Below the pieces are notes generated by a model, which made no database searches, was not told where the DNA came from, and worked only from the letters and a program-made list of their open reading frames with translations. A stretch of 23,023 bases of DNA. Source: a virus. Below, one piece after another: positions 13,518 through 20,507 of the stretch. The position numbers and the translations under genes were made by a program. Where the stretch lies: the IMG/VR virus record IMGVR_UViG_3300030451_005153, positions 1 to 23,023 of that record, one strand, 5' to 3'. Position 1 is the stretch's first letter. The number at the start of each line of letters is the position of its first letter.

Positions 13518-13745
13518 GCCCCGGGCAAGTCATGTACCGCGCCGTCTGCGCGCGTCTCGGGCTCGACCCCGACGCCCGCGGCACCTTTACCAATGTGGTC
13601 AACGAAGGTCGCCGGCTTGGCCTTTGTCATCACTCCAACTTGTCCAAATGGGCAAGCGGTCAAGCGCACCCGAGCCGGCGCAAGCTGCGCCAGTTTGAGC
13701 AGGCCTTCGGGTTCCGCCTGGTGACCACGTGGGAGGTCGCATGAG
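13504..13745 (+). repeat. 15-nt repeated gene junction (end of one gene, start of next)
   Basis: GGGAGGTCGCATGAG at 13504-13518 recurs unchanged at 13731-13745. Each copy serves as ribosome binding site, as the terminal codons for Glu-Val-Ala, and as the ATGA overlap with the next gene. So the 43-aa and 76-aa genes end in the same residues and hand over translation in the same way. Confidence 0.75.
13514..13744 (+). CDS. HTH (XRE-like) DNA-binding protein, 76 aa
   Basis: A helical protein whose second half holds a helix-turn-helix-like stretch: SNLSKWASGQAHPSRRKLRQ, followed by FEQAFGFRLVT. The SNLSKWASG core resembles the recognition-helix turn of XRE/Cro-type proteins, and RRKLRQFEQAFG resembles the following helices. 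The start is ATG at 13514, in an ATGA overlap with the upstream gene and with GGGGAGG upstream; the longer frame to 13481 lies inside the previous gene. Single-domain HTH proteins of this length in phage control regions are usually transcription regulators. Possible operators are the repeats at 12195-12369 and 12418-12459. Antirepressor or Cro-like roles are possible but not shown. Confidence 0.55.
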   Translation: MSPGQVMYRAVCARLGLDPDARGTFTNVVNEGRRLGLCHHSNLSKWASGQAHPSRRKLRQFEQAFGFRLVTTWEVA

Positions 13746-13989
13746 GCCGCCCCTGACACCCTGGTGTGCCTTCGCGCAAGGCTGGCAGCGCACCTGCCGC
13801 AAGCCCTACCGAGACGCCGAGGTCATGCCCGTCGGCGACTGCTGGCGCTACGACGTCCGCACCATGACCGGACACATCGAGGTCATCGGTGTGCGCCCTA
13901 CCCGCCTGGAAGCCATGGCGGCTGCAACCTCTCACATGCTCCGCGTCAAGGCCGAGCACGTGAGCAACAACCTGGGAAGTGACCTGTGA
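13741..13989 (+). CDS. small beta-beta-alpha protein, unknown function, 82 aa
   Basis: The N-terminal part has Cys/Trp (PPLTPWCAFAQGWQRTCRK). A strand pair, GDCWRYDVRTMTGHIEVIGV, is followed by a helix RPTRLEAMAAATSHMLRVKA. This is close in outline to the 67-aa protein encoded upstream. The start ATG at 13741 uses the repeated GGGAGGTCGC leader and overlaps the previous stop by 4 nt. The stop overlaps the following GTG (GTGA). No known family is recognised. A role in regulation or nucleic acid binding would be a guess from neighbours. Confidence 0.6.
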   Translation: MRPPLTPWCAFAQGWQRTCRKPYRDAEVMPVGDCWRYDVRTMTGHIEVIGVRPTRLEAMAAATSHMLRVKAEHVSNNLGSDL

Positions 13990-14483
13990 GGAAAGGACTG
14001 ACACCCGAAGAGCTTGAGCGCACCACCTACTACCGCAAGCGCTTCGAGCTCGGGCTCAACAAGACCGAGCGGGATGCCATCGTAGCCGAGGCCGCGAAAG
14101 AGATGGGCATCACACCCGACAGTGTGCGGCACCGATGGCATCGGCTCGGCATGTGCAAGAAATGGTCTTTCATGGAGCCCGTTGTGCTCAAGGCCGTCGC
14201 CAAGTACCCCTTCGATGCTGACCGCACCTTGGCCGCGAAGTACAACGTGAACTTCAGCAGCTTCGGACACGCGCGCATCCGGCTGGGCATCCCTCCGAGC
14301 ACCATGCGCCGAAGGGCCGCCCTGCGCAAAGAGGTTGCCATCTATGTGCGAGACTACCCGGAGCTGACTGCTGCCGAGGTGCGCGACAGCATCAAGGCCG
14401 ACGGTGACCACCCTTGGCGGTTTAGCGTCCACTGCATCAGCGAGCTCATGAGTGAGGTCTACGATGAACGCGCAGCATCCTGA
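13986..14483 (+). CDS. tandem HTH-like DNA-binding protein, 165 aa
   Basis: Three helix-turn-helix-like segments appear in order. Residues 29-55 read DAIVAEAAKEMGITPDSVRH with a following RWHRLGM. Residues 76-101 read DADRTLAAKYNVNFSSFGHA with a following RIRLGI. Residues 127-150 are ELTAAEVRDSIKADGDHPWR. The first two both end in R-LG-(M/I), suggesting an internal duplication. Highly basic with many Arg, it probably binds DNA or acts as replication initiator/regulator. The GTG at 13986 overlaps the upstream stop and has GGAAGTGA upstream. The C-terminus overlaps the primase-helicase start by 20 nt, so both products are probably made in coupled fashion. No named family is recognised. Confidence 0.6.
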   Translation: MRKGLTPEELERTTYYRKRFELGLNKTERDAIVAEAAKEMGITPDSVRHRWHRLGMCKKWSFMEPVVLKAVAKYPFDADRTLAAKYNVNFSSFGHARIRLGIPPSTMRRRAALRKEVAIYVRDYPELTAAEVRDSIKADGDHPWRFSVHCISELMSEVYDERAAS

Positions 14484-16752
14484 CGCCCGAGTCCGCTCGG
14501 TGTGGCCGACGCCGCCCGAGGGCTGCTGCTACGTCGAGCAGTCCCTCAAGGGTGGGGACTACATCAGCACCGGCTTCTTCCATCGGGGCAGCGTCGACAA
14601 GCAAGGCCGCGGCCGCAGTGTCGAGAACTGCCAGGGTGTGACCTCGCTGTTCTTTGACCTCGACCTGCTCGGCCTGGTGGATGCTGCCCGGCTTGCTCGG
14701 GGCGACATCCTGCCCGAGCGCGCTGCCGACCGAAAGAAGCACATGTACACGATGCCCGAGGAGCATCGGCAGGCCGGCCTTGACATCCTGCTGCAAGACA
14801 TCGGGCACATCCTTGAAACCGTCATGGGGGCACCGCCCACCCTGACCATCTGTAGCGGCTGGGGCTTCCACTTCCACTACGCAGTCGAGGAGGGCATCAG
14901 GAAGAACAAGGAAGCCCTGCAGCAGGTACACGCGGCAGTGGTGGACGTCTGCAACGCGCAGGCCTCCGAGCTGACGCAGGGCATGCACCCGCCCTTGACG
15001 ACCTATCACAAGGCCTTTGACCGGACGCACGACGTAGGCGCCAGGCTCGCCCGCGCACCGGGCAGCAACAACACCAAGGCCAAGCACCGAGTGCAGCCCG
15101 TCGAGGTGGTGTCCGCCTCCGACACCGTCATCACTGCAGACACCCTGGAGCTGCTCCGCAAGGCACACGTCAAGCAGGGTCAGCTCGGGGACAATGCCAA
15201 GGCTCAAGCGGCGCAGAAGCTTATCCCGACGCGTCGACGCCCTCGGCAGATACGCTCGGTTGACTGCGACTTCAGAACCCAGCGCCTAAGCGACGGCCGC
15301 ACGTGGCAGCAGTGCGCTGACGCCCTCGCCCCAGGTGAGCGCCTCAAGGTCATCTGTCCCTACGGCGGCACCTCGGTGGGCTCGGGCTTCTTCCACCGCG
15401 AAGTAGATGGGCGCATGCGCTACTACAGCGCACCGACTGCTACCACCTACTGGAACACCTACAAGCCTGCGAGCTCGCCGGGCCTGGTCGAGCTGATGCG
15501 CAAGCCGGCGAAGAAGGACGGCACCCAGGGCGCGCCCTACAACACGCTCACGAACCTGCGCGAGATGCTCACGCATGACGCAGCCTTCGACCTGTGGTTC
15601 GATGCCTTCCGCGAACAGGAGATGAACGGGCACCAGGTGCTCGACGATGGCATCTGGATTGACGTCATCGCGCACATGGAAGTCGCGTATCAGTGGCACT
15701 GGCGCATCGGCAAAGAGCTGATGTTTTCGGCAGTCGAGAGCGTCTGCCGGGCATCGACTCGCAACCCCGTGCAGGACTACGTCAAGGCGCTCGAATGGGA
15801 CGGCTGCCCGAGGATTGACCGCTGGCTCATGGAGGTCTGCCACACCGAAGACCTGCCCATTTACCGCATCTACGCGAGGAAATGGGCAGTGGGTCTCATG
15901 GCTCGGCTCTTCTCCCCCGGCTGTCAGCTACACACCTGCATGCTGCTCAGCGGCCCTCAGGGCTGGGGGAAGAGCAGCGTGTGGCGAGAGTGGGCGAACT
16001 GGCCTGGGCAGCCCGACTTGTTCTCAGACACTCGCTTCAACATCAAGGACAAGGACAGCTACTTACAGCTCTATTCTGCTCTCATCTATGAAGACGCGGA
16101 AATGGCAGGCTCAACCAACGCCGACCAAGAGACCCGCAAGGCCTTCATCACCTCAGCCATCGACCGGTTCCGCCCTCCCTTCGGCCGCAAGCTGAAGACC
16201 TTCCGCCGGCACACCGTCATCACCATGACCTCAAACGAGCAAGACGTGCTCAGAGACCGAACAGGCAGCCGTAGGTACTGGGTGGTGGCCTGCATGGGCG
16301 ACGGTGCGAACCTCGAATGGCTGCGCAAGTACCGGGACCAGCTCCTCGCCGAAGCCTACAAGGCATACACCCAAGGCGAGCAGTGGTGGCTCAACAAGAG
16401 CGAGGGCCGGCTCAACCGCAAAGCCAACGGCATCTTTCAATACCTCGACTGGTTCAGTCAGTGCGCTGCCTGCGCCTGGGAGCACAACGGGGGAGGCCGC
16501 GCCAACCGCTTCACCGCTGCCGAATTTGCTGACGCCATCGACAGCAACCTCAGCACTCAGCGCTTCGGCCTGTCCCTCAGCTCCGCACTGCACTCGGCAG
16601 GCTTCAAGCGGCACCGCTCGGGGGGCGTCACCTACTACTACAAAGACACCGACCGCCAGGCCGCGGACACCGGCCTGCTTGCCATCAAGGCACTCACTCG
16701 AAGCGACTACCAGCTCACAACACACGCGACACCCACAACCCAACAGACATGA
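14464..16752 (+). CDS. bifunctional primase-helicase (AEP primase plus VirE/SF3-like ATPase), 762 aa
   Basis: Primase part: FFDLDL with Asp65/Asp67, SGWGFHFHYA with His136/His138, and DVGARLARAPGSNN with Asp190, Arg194 and Asn202-203 follow the three archaeo-eukaryotic primase motifs. Helicase part: Walker A GPQGWGKSS at residues 497-505, an acidic Walker B-type strand SALIYEDAEM at 538-547 with Glu543/Asp544, TSN at 589-591 and GSRRYWVV with Arg603/Arg604 near 601-608, as in VirE/D5-like SF3 helicases. Between them, residues 265-330 look like a small Cys/His-rich or beta-rich linker domain. The start chosen is ATG at 14464 with GAGG 6 nt upstream; the longer GTG start at 14452 has none. It would prime and unwind DNA at a phage origin; the polymerase is not in this window. 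The call rests on motifs and order. Confidence 0.85.
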   Translation: MNAQHPDARVRSVWPTPPEGCCYVEQSLKGGDYISTGFFHRGSVDKQGRGRSVENCQGVTSLFFDLDLLGLVDAARLARGDILPERAADRKKHMYTMPEEHRQAGLDILLQDIGHILETVMGAPPTLTICSGWGFHFHYAVEEGIRKNKEALQQVHAAVVDVCNAQASELTQGMHPPLTTYHKAFDRTHDVGARLARAPGSNNTKAKHRVQPVEVVSASDTVITADTLELLRKAHVKQGQLGDNAKAQAAQKLIPTRRRPRQIRSVDCDFRTQRLSDGRTWQQCADALAPGERLKVICPYGGTSVGSGFFHREVDGRMRYYSAPTATTYWNTYKPASSPGLVELMRKPAKKDGTQGAPYNTLTNLREMLTHDAAFDLWFDAFREQEMNGHQVLDDGIWIDVIAHMEVAYQWHWRIGKELMFSAVESVCRASTRNPVQDYVKALEWDGCPRIDRWLMEVCHTEDLPIYRIYARKWAVGLMARLFSPGCQLHTCMLLSGPQGWGKSSVWREWANWPGQPDLFSDTRFNIKDKDSYLQLYSALIYEDAEMAGSTNADQETRKAFITSAIDRFRPPFGRKLKTFRRHTVITMTSNEQDVLRDRTGSRRYWVVACMGDGANLEWLRKYRDQLLAEAYKAYTQGEQWWLNKSEGRLNRKANGIFQYLDWFSQCAACAWEHNGGGRANRFTAAEFADAIDSNLSTQRFGLSLSSALHSAGFKRHRSGGVTYYYKDTDRQAADTGLLAIKALTRSDYQLTTHATPTTQQT

Positions 16753-16762
16753 GAGGACACCC

Positions 16763-17413
16763 ATGCAACTGTACGGAATCACCGAGACTTGCACCGACCT
16801 GTTCACCGCCCTCATCAAGGCTCAGTCCGAGATGGGCAGCGCCGTCAAGGACAGCAAGAACCCCCATTTTCGCAGCCGGTACGCCTCGCTGGCTGCCGTC
16901 ATCGACGCAGTCATCCCATGCCTCAACGCGAACGGTGTAGGCGTGCTGCAGCTGCCCAGCATCGAGGGCAGCGAGGTGCGGCTCACAACCATCCTGATGC
17001 ACAGCAGCGGGCAGCGCCTGTCCTCCACTGTCGGCGCCCCCCTGGGCAAGCGGCAGGACGCGCAGGCCGTCGGCTCGGCCATCACCTACCTGCGCCGCTA
17101 CTCCCTGCAGTCCATCATGGGGCTGCCTGTCGAAGATGATGACGGCAACGCGGCAAGCCGGCGACAGCAGCAGCGGCGCCAGGTGCCCGAGACTGCTGCC
17201 CCCACCCAGGCAGACAAGGACTGGGCGGCCCTCATTGCTGCCGAGCTCGAAGGCGCAGGGCTCTCGGTGCAGCAGTTCAACGTCTGGGCAATGAAGAGCA
17301 ACAGGCAGCCCCTGGGAGGCATGACGCCCCCCAACCTGAAGAACGCCTACTCATGGCTCGCGCATGGCAACGGCCTCGGGGTCATCAAGGCCACCATCAG
17401 CGAGCGTGTCTGA
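16763..17413 (+). CDS. erf: ERF-family single-strand annealing protein, 216 aa
   Basis: The N-terminal core matches ERF: LFTALIKAQSEMG near residues 13-25, KNPHFRSRYASL at 32-43, QAVGSAITYLRRYSLQSIMG at 101-120 and DDDGNAA at 125-131. ERF proteins form rings that anneal complementary single strands in phage recombination. After a basic Gln/Arg linker (residues 132-145) the C-terminal part (about 150-216) is a separate helical tail. The start is ATG at 16763 with GAGAGGACACCC upstream; the long upstream frame lies inside the primase gene. TGATG overlaps it with the resolvase gene that follows. With the RecE-like nuclease and SSB, it forms a recombination unit. Confidence 0.9.
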   Translation: MQLYGITETCTDLFTALIKAQSEMGSAVKDSKNPHFRSRYASLAAVIDAVIPCLNANGVGVLQLPSIEGSEVRLTTILMHSSGQRLSSTVGAPLGKRQDAQAVGSAITYLRRYSLQSIMGLPVEDDDGNAASRRQQQRRQVPETAAPTQADKDWAALIAAELEGAGLSVQQFNVWAMKSNRQPLGGMTPPNLKNAYSWLAHGNGLGVIKATISERV

Positions 17414-17880
17414 TGCTGTACATCGGCATTGACCCTGGCCCGGAGTTCTGCGGCCTGGTGGTGTACTATCTTCAAGAAGAATGCTCGGGGATTGTGATTG
17501 TGTCCCGCAGCAATGCGACGGTGCAAGAGGTGCGCGCTGTCATCGACGAGCTTGCAGCAGACTGCCCGACGGTTGCCATCGAGCACACCCACCCAGGCCC
17601 GCCGTCCTGGTCGGTCATCAAGACAACGGTCGTTCTCGGCCGACTGCTTGAGTACGCCGAGCTTCGCGGGCTGCAGACGGTCCCCGTACACCGCAAGGAC
17701 GTCAAAGCCTACCTCGGCAAGGCAGACAGCCACATACGGCGCAGTCTCATCGAGCAGCACGGCCTTGACCCTGACACCTTCCACTACACCAAAGAGACGG
17801 CGCTCAAAGGCGTCACCGGACACGCATGGCAGGCCCTGGCGGCTGTCATCACACTGCACGACGAGAGGACAACATCATGA
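17413..17880 (+). CDS. RuvC-like Holliday junction resolvase, 155 aa
   Basis: RNase H-like fold: the start LYIGIDPGPEFCGLVVY gives the first acidic residue, Asp7, and TVAIEHTHPGPP gives the second, Glu57. The C-terminal motif, where E. coli RuvC has D-A-A-D-A-L-A, reads HAWQALAAVI at residues 137-146. His137 matches the His seen at this place in some RuvC proteins, but the following Asp is replaced by Gln140. The fold call is strong; catalytic competence is less certain. It would cut branched intermediates before packaging. The start ATG at 17413 overlaps the annealing protein stop (TGATG), and the stop overlaps the next start (ATGA). This order, with the resolvase between annealing protein and exonuclease, is unusual. 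Confidence 0.8.
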   Translation: MLYIGIDPGPEFCGLVVYYLQEECSGIVIVSRSNATVQEVRAVIDELAADCPTVAIEHTHPGPPSWSVIKTTVVLGRLLEYAELRGLQTVPVHRKDVKAYLGKADSHIRRSLIEQHGLDPDTFHYTKETALKGVTGHAWQALAAVITLHDERTTS

Positions 17881-18713
17881 ACATGCCGACCCCCGAGGAT
17901 ACGCTCACCTGGTCAGACGCGGAGTACTTCGCCTTTGACGCGGTGAACGCGACCAGCCTCAAGCAGCTGCTCAAGAGCCCGCGGCAGTATCAGCACCACC
18001 TGCGCAACCCCAAGCCGAAGACCCTCAACATGGTGCTCGGCAGTGCAATCCACTGCATGACCTTCGAGCCCATGCACTTCGATGCCCGCTATGCGGTCTG
18101 GGAAGGGGAAAGCCGACGCACCAAGGCCTACCGAGAGTGGAAGGAGCGGCAGGAGATGGCAGGCCGCACCTGCATCACGGTGAGTGAGCATGAGACGGCC
18201 CGACGCGTTGCTGAGGCCGCAAGCCGTCACCCGCTGATGCTTGACCTGCTTGGGCACCCTGGTACCCAGCTCGAACGGGTGATTGTGTGGCAAGGCTTGT
18301 TCGGGCTGTGCAAGGCGAAGATTGACCTGTTGCACTGCTCCGAAGAGCATGGGCTCATTGTCTGCGACCTGAAGACGACCGGCACCGAGCTCGACGAGCA
18401 CACCCTGCAGCAGACCATGGGGCGGTATGCCGTCCACCTGCAGCTGTGGCACTACTTTGAGGCCGCCTGTGCCTACTACGGGCGCACCTCCGAGGTCACC
18501 TTTGACGCGCGGCTGATGGCCCTGTACGCGCAGACCTCAGCACCCTACGATACGACTGCCTGCGAGCTCGGCCCCGAGACCGTGGCACAAGTTCGCGAGC
18601 TGTACGCCGACCTTGCGCAGGTGTACAGCAATTGCACCGAGCTGGGCCGATGGCCCGGACAACCCGCAGAGCGCCTCATCGAGGTGCCTGCCTACTACAC
18701 CCAACTGAAGTGA
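17877..18713 (+). CDS. RecE-like PD-(D/E)XK exonuclease, 278 aa
   Basis: RecE/lambda-exonuclease-like residues are visible in order: NATSLKQLLKSPRQY near 24-38, GSAIHCMTFEP with His59 at 55-65, Glu133 in ERVIVW, Asp150 in KAKID, Asp164-Leu-Lys166 in CDLKTT, and Gln189/Tyr193 in LQLWHYF. These form the nuclease core that digests one strand of linear duplex DNA and leaves single strands for the annealing protein. Only the nuclease domain is present (278 aa), as in short phage forms of RecE. The start is ATG at 17877 after GAGAGGACAACATC, overlapping the resolvase stop. ATG at 17883 is an alternative. SSB follows 12 nt after its stop. Confidence 0.85.
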   Translation: MNMPTPEDTLTWSDAEYFAFDAVNATSLKQLLKSPRQYQHHLRNPKPKTLNMVLGSAIHCMTFEPMHFDARYAVWEGESRRTKAYREWKERQEMAGRTCITVSEHETARRVAEAASRHPLMLDLLGHPGTQLERVIVWQGLFGLCKAKIDLLHCSEEHGLIVCDLKTTGTELDEHTLQQTMGRYAVHLQLWHYFEAACAYYGRTSEVTFDARLMALYAQTSAPYDTTACELGPETVAQVRELYADLAQVYSNCTELGRWPGQPAERLIEVPAYYTQLK

Positions 18714-18725
18714 GGACACACGACC

Positions 18726-19118
18726 ATGCCCGCATACATCACCATCACTGCCCGACTGGCCCGAGACCCTGAGCTACGCGAGACCCCGCACGGCAAGAGC
18801 CTCTGCAAGCTCACCCTGCCCAACGACTCAGGCTGGGGCGAGAACAAGCTCACCACCTGGTGGAGCTGCACCATCTGGGGCAAGCGGGGCGAGACTGCTG
18901 CGCAGTACCTGAAGAAGGGCAGCTGGGTGACTGTCACCGGTGTGCCCAGCCTGCGCAAGTATGAGAAGAGAGACGGCAGCGAGGGCAGCTCGCTTGAAGT
19001 CGAGGTCAACGACTGGGGCTTCTGCGGCCCGAAGCCTCAGCAGAACCAGGGCAACGGCAACGGGTTCGGTCGAAAGGCCTACAACAACGATGCGCCGTCG
19101 CCCGACATTCCGTTCTGA
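18726..19118 (+). CDS. ssb: single-stranded DNA-binding protein, 130 aa
   Basis: A single OB-fold SSB: YITITARLARDPELRETPHG at the start, SLCKLTLPN and NKLTTWWSCTIWGKRGETAA in the body, then VTVTGVPSLRKYEKRDGS and LEVEVNDWGFCG. A Gln/Asn/Gly-rich linker leads to the acidic tip PSPDIPF, the usual protein-docking tail. Length and layout are those of bacterial and phage SSB. GAGGACACACGACC precedes the ATG at 18726. It would coat single strands made by the RecE-like nuclease and at the fork, and recruit partners through its tip. It is the last gene of the early unit, followed by a stem-loop. Confidence 0.93.
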   Translation: MPAYITITARLARDPELRETPHGKSLCKLTLPNDSGWGENKLTTWWSCTIWGKRGETAAQYLKKGSWVTVTGVPSLRKYEKRDGSEGSSLEVEVNDWGFCGPKPQQNQGNGNGFGRKAYNNDAPSPDIPF

Positions 19119-19152
19119 GAGCGGGTGAGGTTCGCCCGGAGTGACAACACCA

Positions 19153-19193
19153 GAAGCAGGCAGTGTAGCGTCAGAAGCTGCCTTGCCTGCTTC
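19153..19193. terminator. inverted repeat / probable bidirectional terminator at convergent junction
   Basis: A perfect 10-bp stem, GAAGCAGGCA at 19153-19162 and TGCCTGCTTC at 19184-19193, with a 21-nt loop. It lies between SSB (plus) and the membrane/coiled-coil gene (minus), beginning right after the latter's stop. No clear U-tract is seen on either side, so it may need a factor or act as a weak terminator. The long loop holds no obvious gene. Confidence 0.6.
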
Positions 19194-19523
19194 CTACGTC
19201 TTGCTTGCAAGGTCTCGGATGAGCTGCCCGAGCGTCTCGGTGAGCTGCCTGAGGTCTCGCTGTGTGTCACGCAACGCCTCATGCTGCAGCTCAAGTCGAG
19301 TGACCCGCGTCTGCATGTCATTGATGAGGGCCGAGTCTGCCGCCGCAGCAGGCTCGCGCTGATTTGAGAGTAGCTTGTCTTTCACCGTCAGGGCAAGCAC
19401 TGCGGACACAAGGCCGGCAAGACCGCCCCCACCGACTCCCCACATGTCGTGAGCAGTCTGCACCGGGGCTGCCGGTGCCAGCTCTTGCGCCCATGCTACT
19501 GCGAGCATGAGCAGGATGGACAT
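19194..19523 (-). CDS. membrane plus coiled-coil protein, likely lysis-associated, 109 aa
   Basis: A hydrophobic start (MSILLMLAVAWAQE) looks like a signal peptide with a possible cleavage after Ala12. A second hydrophobic segment, GVGGGGLAGLVSAVLALTV, spans about residues 29-47. The rest is a charged coiled-coil-like helix (INDMQTRVTRLELQHEALRD, then QRDLRQLTETLGQLIRDLA) from about 67 to 107. The layout suits a lysis-cassette membrane protein such as a holin or inner spanin, but no family is recognised. It lies at the end of the unit that carries the endolysin. The start is ATG at 19523, overlapping the upstream stop (TGATG); the longer frame to 19604 runs inside the upstream gene. Confidence 0.55.
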   Translation of the reverse strand: MSILLMLAVAWAQELAPAAPVQTAHDMWGVGGGGLAGLVSAVLALTVKDKLLSNQREPAAAADSALINDMQTRVTRLELQHEALRDTQRDLRQLTETLGQLIRDLASKT

Positions 19524-19738
19524 CACCCGTCGACCTGGTCGAGGGCTTCGCGGATGCCGGCGATGACCTCGGCCCGGCCCTTGATGATGGGCTCGACCGT
19601 CCAAGCAATGACAACATCACTGACGCGTTCCCACATCAGCCCCTTTGGCTCGATGACAGCATCAAGCGCCTCGGTGAGCTGCTCCGCGTTGCCGATGACA
19701 AGAGCGCGCCCGAGCTCGCGCCACAGTCTGGTCTTCAT
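19523..19738 (-). CDS. small unknown protein in lysis region, 71 aa
   Basis: A short protein with helical first half (MKTRLWRELGRALVIGNAEQ, then LTEALDAVIEPKG) and a moderately hydrophobic stretch VSDVVIAWTVEPII around residues 39-52. That stretch is short of a normal membrane segment. The start ATG at 19738 has GAGGAAG upstream and overlaps the previous stop (TGATG). The longer frame runs through the upstream basic gene and is a frame artefact. Its place between the basic protein and the membrane/coiled-coil protein suggests a lysis accessory or antiholin-type role, but this is inference only. Confidence 0.55.
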   Translation of the reverse strand: MKTRLWRELGRALVIGNAEQLTEALDAVIEPKGLMWERVSDVVIAWTVEPIIKGRAEVIAGIREALDQVDG

Positions 19739-20088
19739 CACTTCCTCCGAGGTGTTGGCTTGCTCTTCGCGCGCTTTCCGGCTCGCTTGCGAAAGAGGGC
19801 ATCTTGCACCTCCTTCTTTGTAGCACGGGTGGAGGGGGTCTTCTTCTTTGACACCACCTTGCTCGGTCGACAGTACTGGCTCTTGCTGTCGCCCGAGTGT
19901 CCGCAGGGCTTGCCGGTCTTCTTGTCGACCCACTTTTCCTTTGCCCACCGTCGCAGGCTCGCGCCCTTCTTCGTCTTCCGCACCTGCCCCTTGCCTTTGC
20001 GGCACTTGGCAACGGCCTGTGAAGCTCGGGCAGACGGCCACACCTTGTACTGCCGCTTGACCTTCTTCGTGCATGCATCATCTGCCAT
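19738..20088 (-). CDS. small basic Cys/Trp protein of an aquatic-phage-type family, 116 aa
   Basis: Strongly basic (Lys/Arg-rich throughout) with ordered Cys. The N-terminal half has CTKKVKRQYKVWPSARASQA, then VAKCRKGKGQ. The second half has RRWAKEKWVDKKTGKPCGHS and YCRPSKVVSKKKTPSTR. These VWPS-x-CRK and W-x-EKW...PCG...YCRPSK patterns resemble short domains I recall from marine phages and giant viruses (DUF5872-like for the second), function unknown. The C-terminus is a poly-basic tail. DNA or capsid association is plausible. The ATG at 20088 lies 2 nt after the endolysin stop, and the stop overlaps the next start. The family name is from memory and needs checking. Confidence 0.55.
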   Translation of the reverse strand: MADDACTKKVKRQYKVWPSARASQAVAKCRKGKGQVRKTKKGASLRRWAKEKWVDKKTGKPCGHSGDSKSQYCRPSKVVSKKKTPSTRATKKEVQDALFRKRAGKRAKSKPTPRRK

Positions 20089-20090
20089 GA

Positions 20091-20504
20091 CTACGCCCTC
20101 ACAAGCTGCCAGTGTGGCCCGTCCTTGAAGCTCGACCAGTCACCGCCCCACTCAAGGCGCAGCTCTTTGCTGACTCGGCCGGCCTTCTGCAGTCGGTTCC
20201 ACGTTGCCTTGATGTGGTCTGCCAGCGGATAGTAGTACTTCCAATCCCAGGACACACCGCCCACGTATGGCGCCGCATCTACGGCCATGCTGGGAATCTT
20301 GTTGTGGTAGCTCCGCGGGTACTTGAGCTGACTCTTGCCCTCCTCGTAGAGCTGGTTCTGCCTCGCCTCGTTGCGGTAGCCTTCGAGGATGGTGATGTCC
20401 TCGGGGCAGTCAGGGGAGGCAAGCGCCTCGGTGAACAACAGCACCAGGTCAGGGTGTGCGGTGTTCAGCCGCTGAAGGCTGCGGGATGAGTAGCGGTAGG
20501 GCAT
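20091..20504 (-). CDS. M15-family peptidase endolysin (L-Ala-D-Glu / D-Ala-D-Ala type), 137 aa
   Basis: A compact M15 (VanY-like) zinc peptidase. Zinc ligands are His67 in SYHNKIPS, Asp76 in MAVDAAPY and His131 in GPHWQL; the catalytic acid is probably Glu118 or Asp122 in LEWGGDW. The preceding GYRNEARQNQLYEEGKS, near residues 42-58, is the usual entry region. The canonical Gly of the SxHxxGxAxD motif is Ser72 here. Such enzymes cut peptidoglycan stem peptides and act as phage endolysins. No signal peptide or cell-wall-binding domain is present, so release probably needs a membrane protein, for which the 19194-19523 product is a candidate. The start ATG at 20504 is in a TGACCCATG junction with the upstream gene. 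Confidence 0.85.
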   Translation of the reverse strand: MPYRYSSRSLQRLNTAHPDLVLLFTEALASPDCPEDITILEGYRNEARQNQLYEEGKSQLKYPRSYHNKIPSMAVDAAPYVGGVSWDWKYYYPLADHIKATWNRLQKAGRVSKELRLEWGGDWSSFKDGPHWQLVRA

Positions 20505-20507
20505 GGG

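Noticed and set aside
16304-16762. N-terminal extension of the annealing protein (long frame from 16304)
   Set aside because: It runs inside the primase-helicase gene and is low-complexity Ser/Thr/Pro/Arg. The ERF core begins at ATG 16763 with a proper SD.
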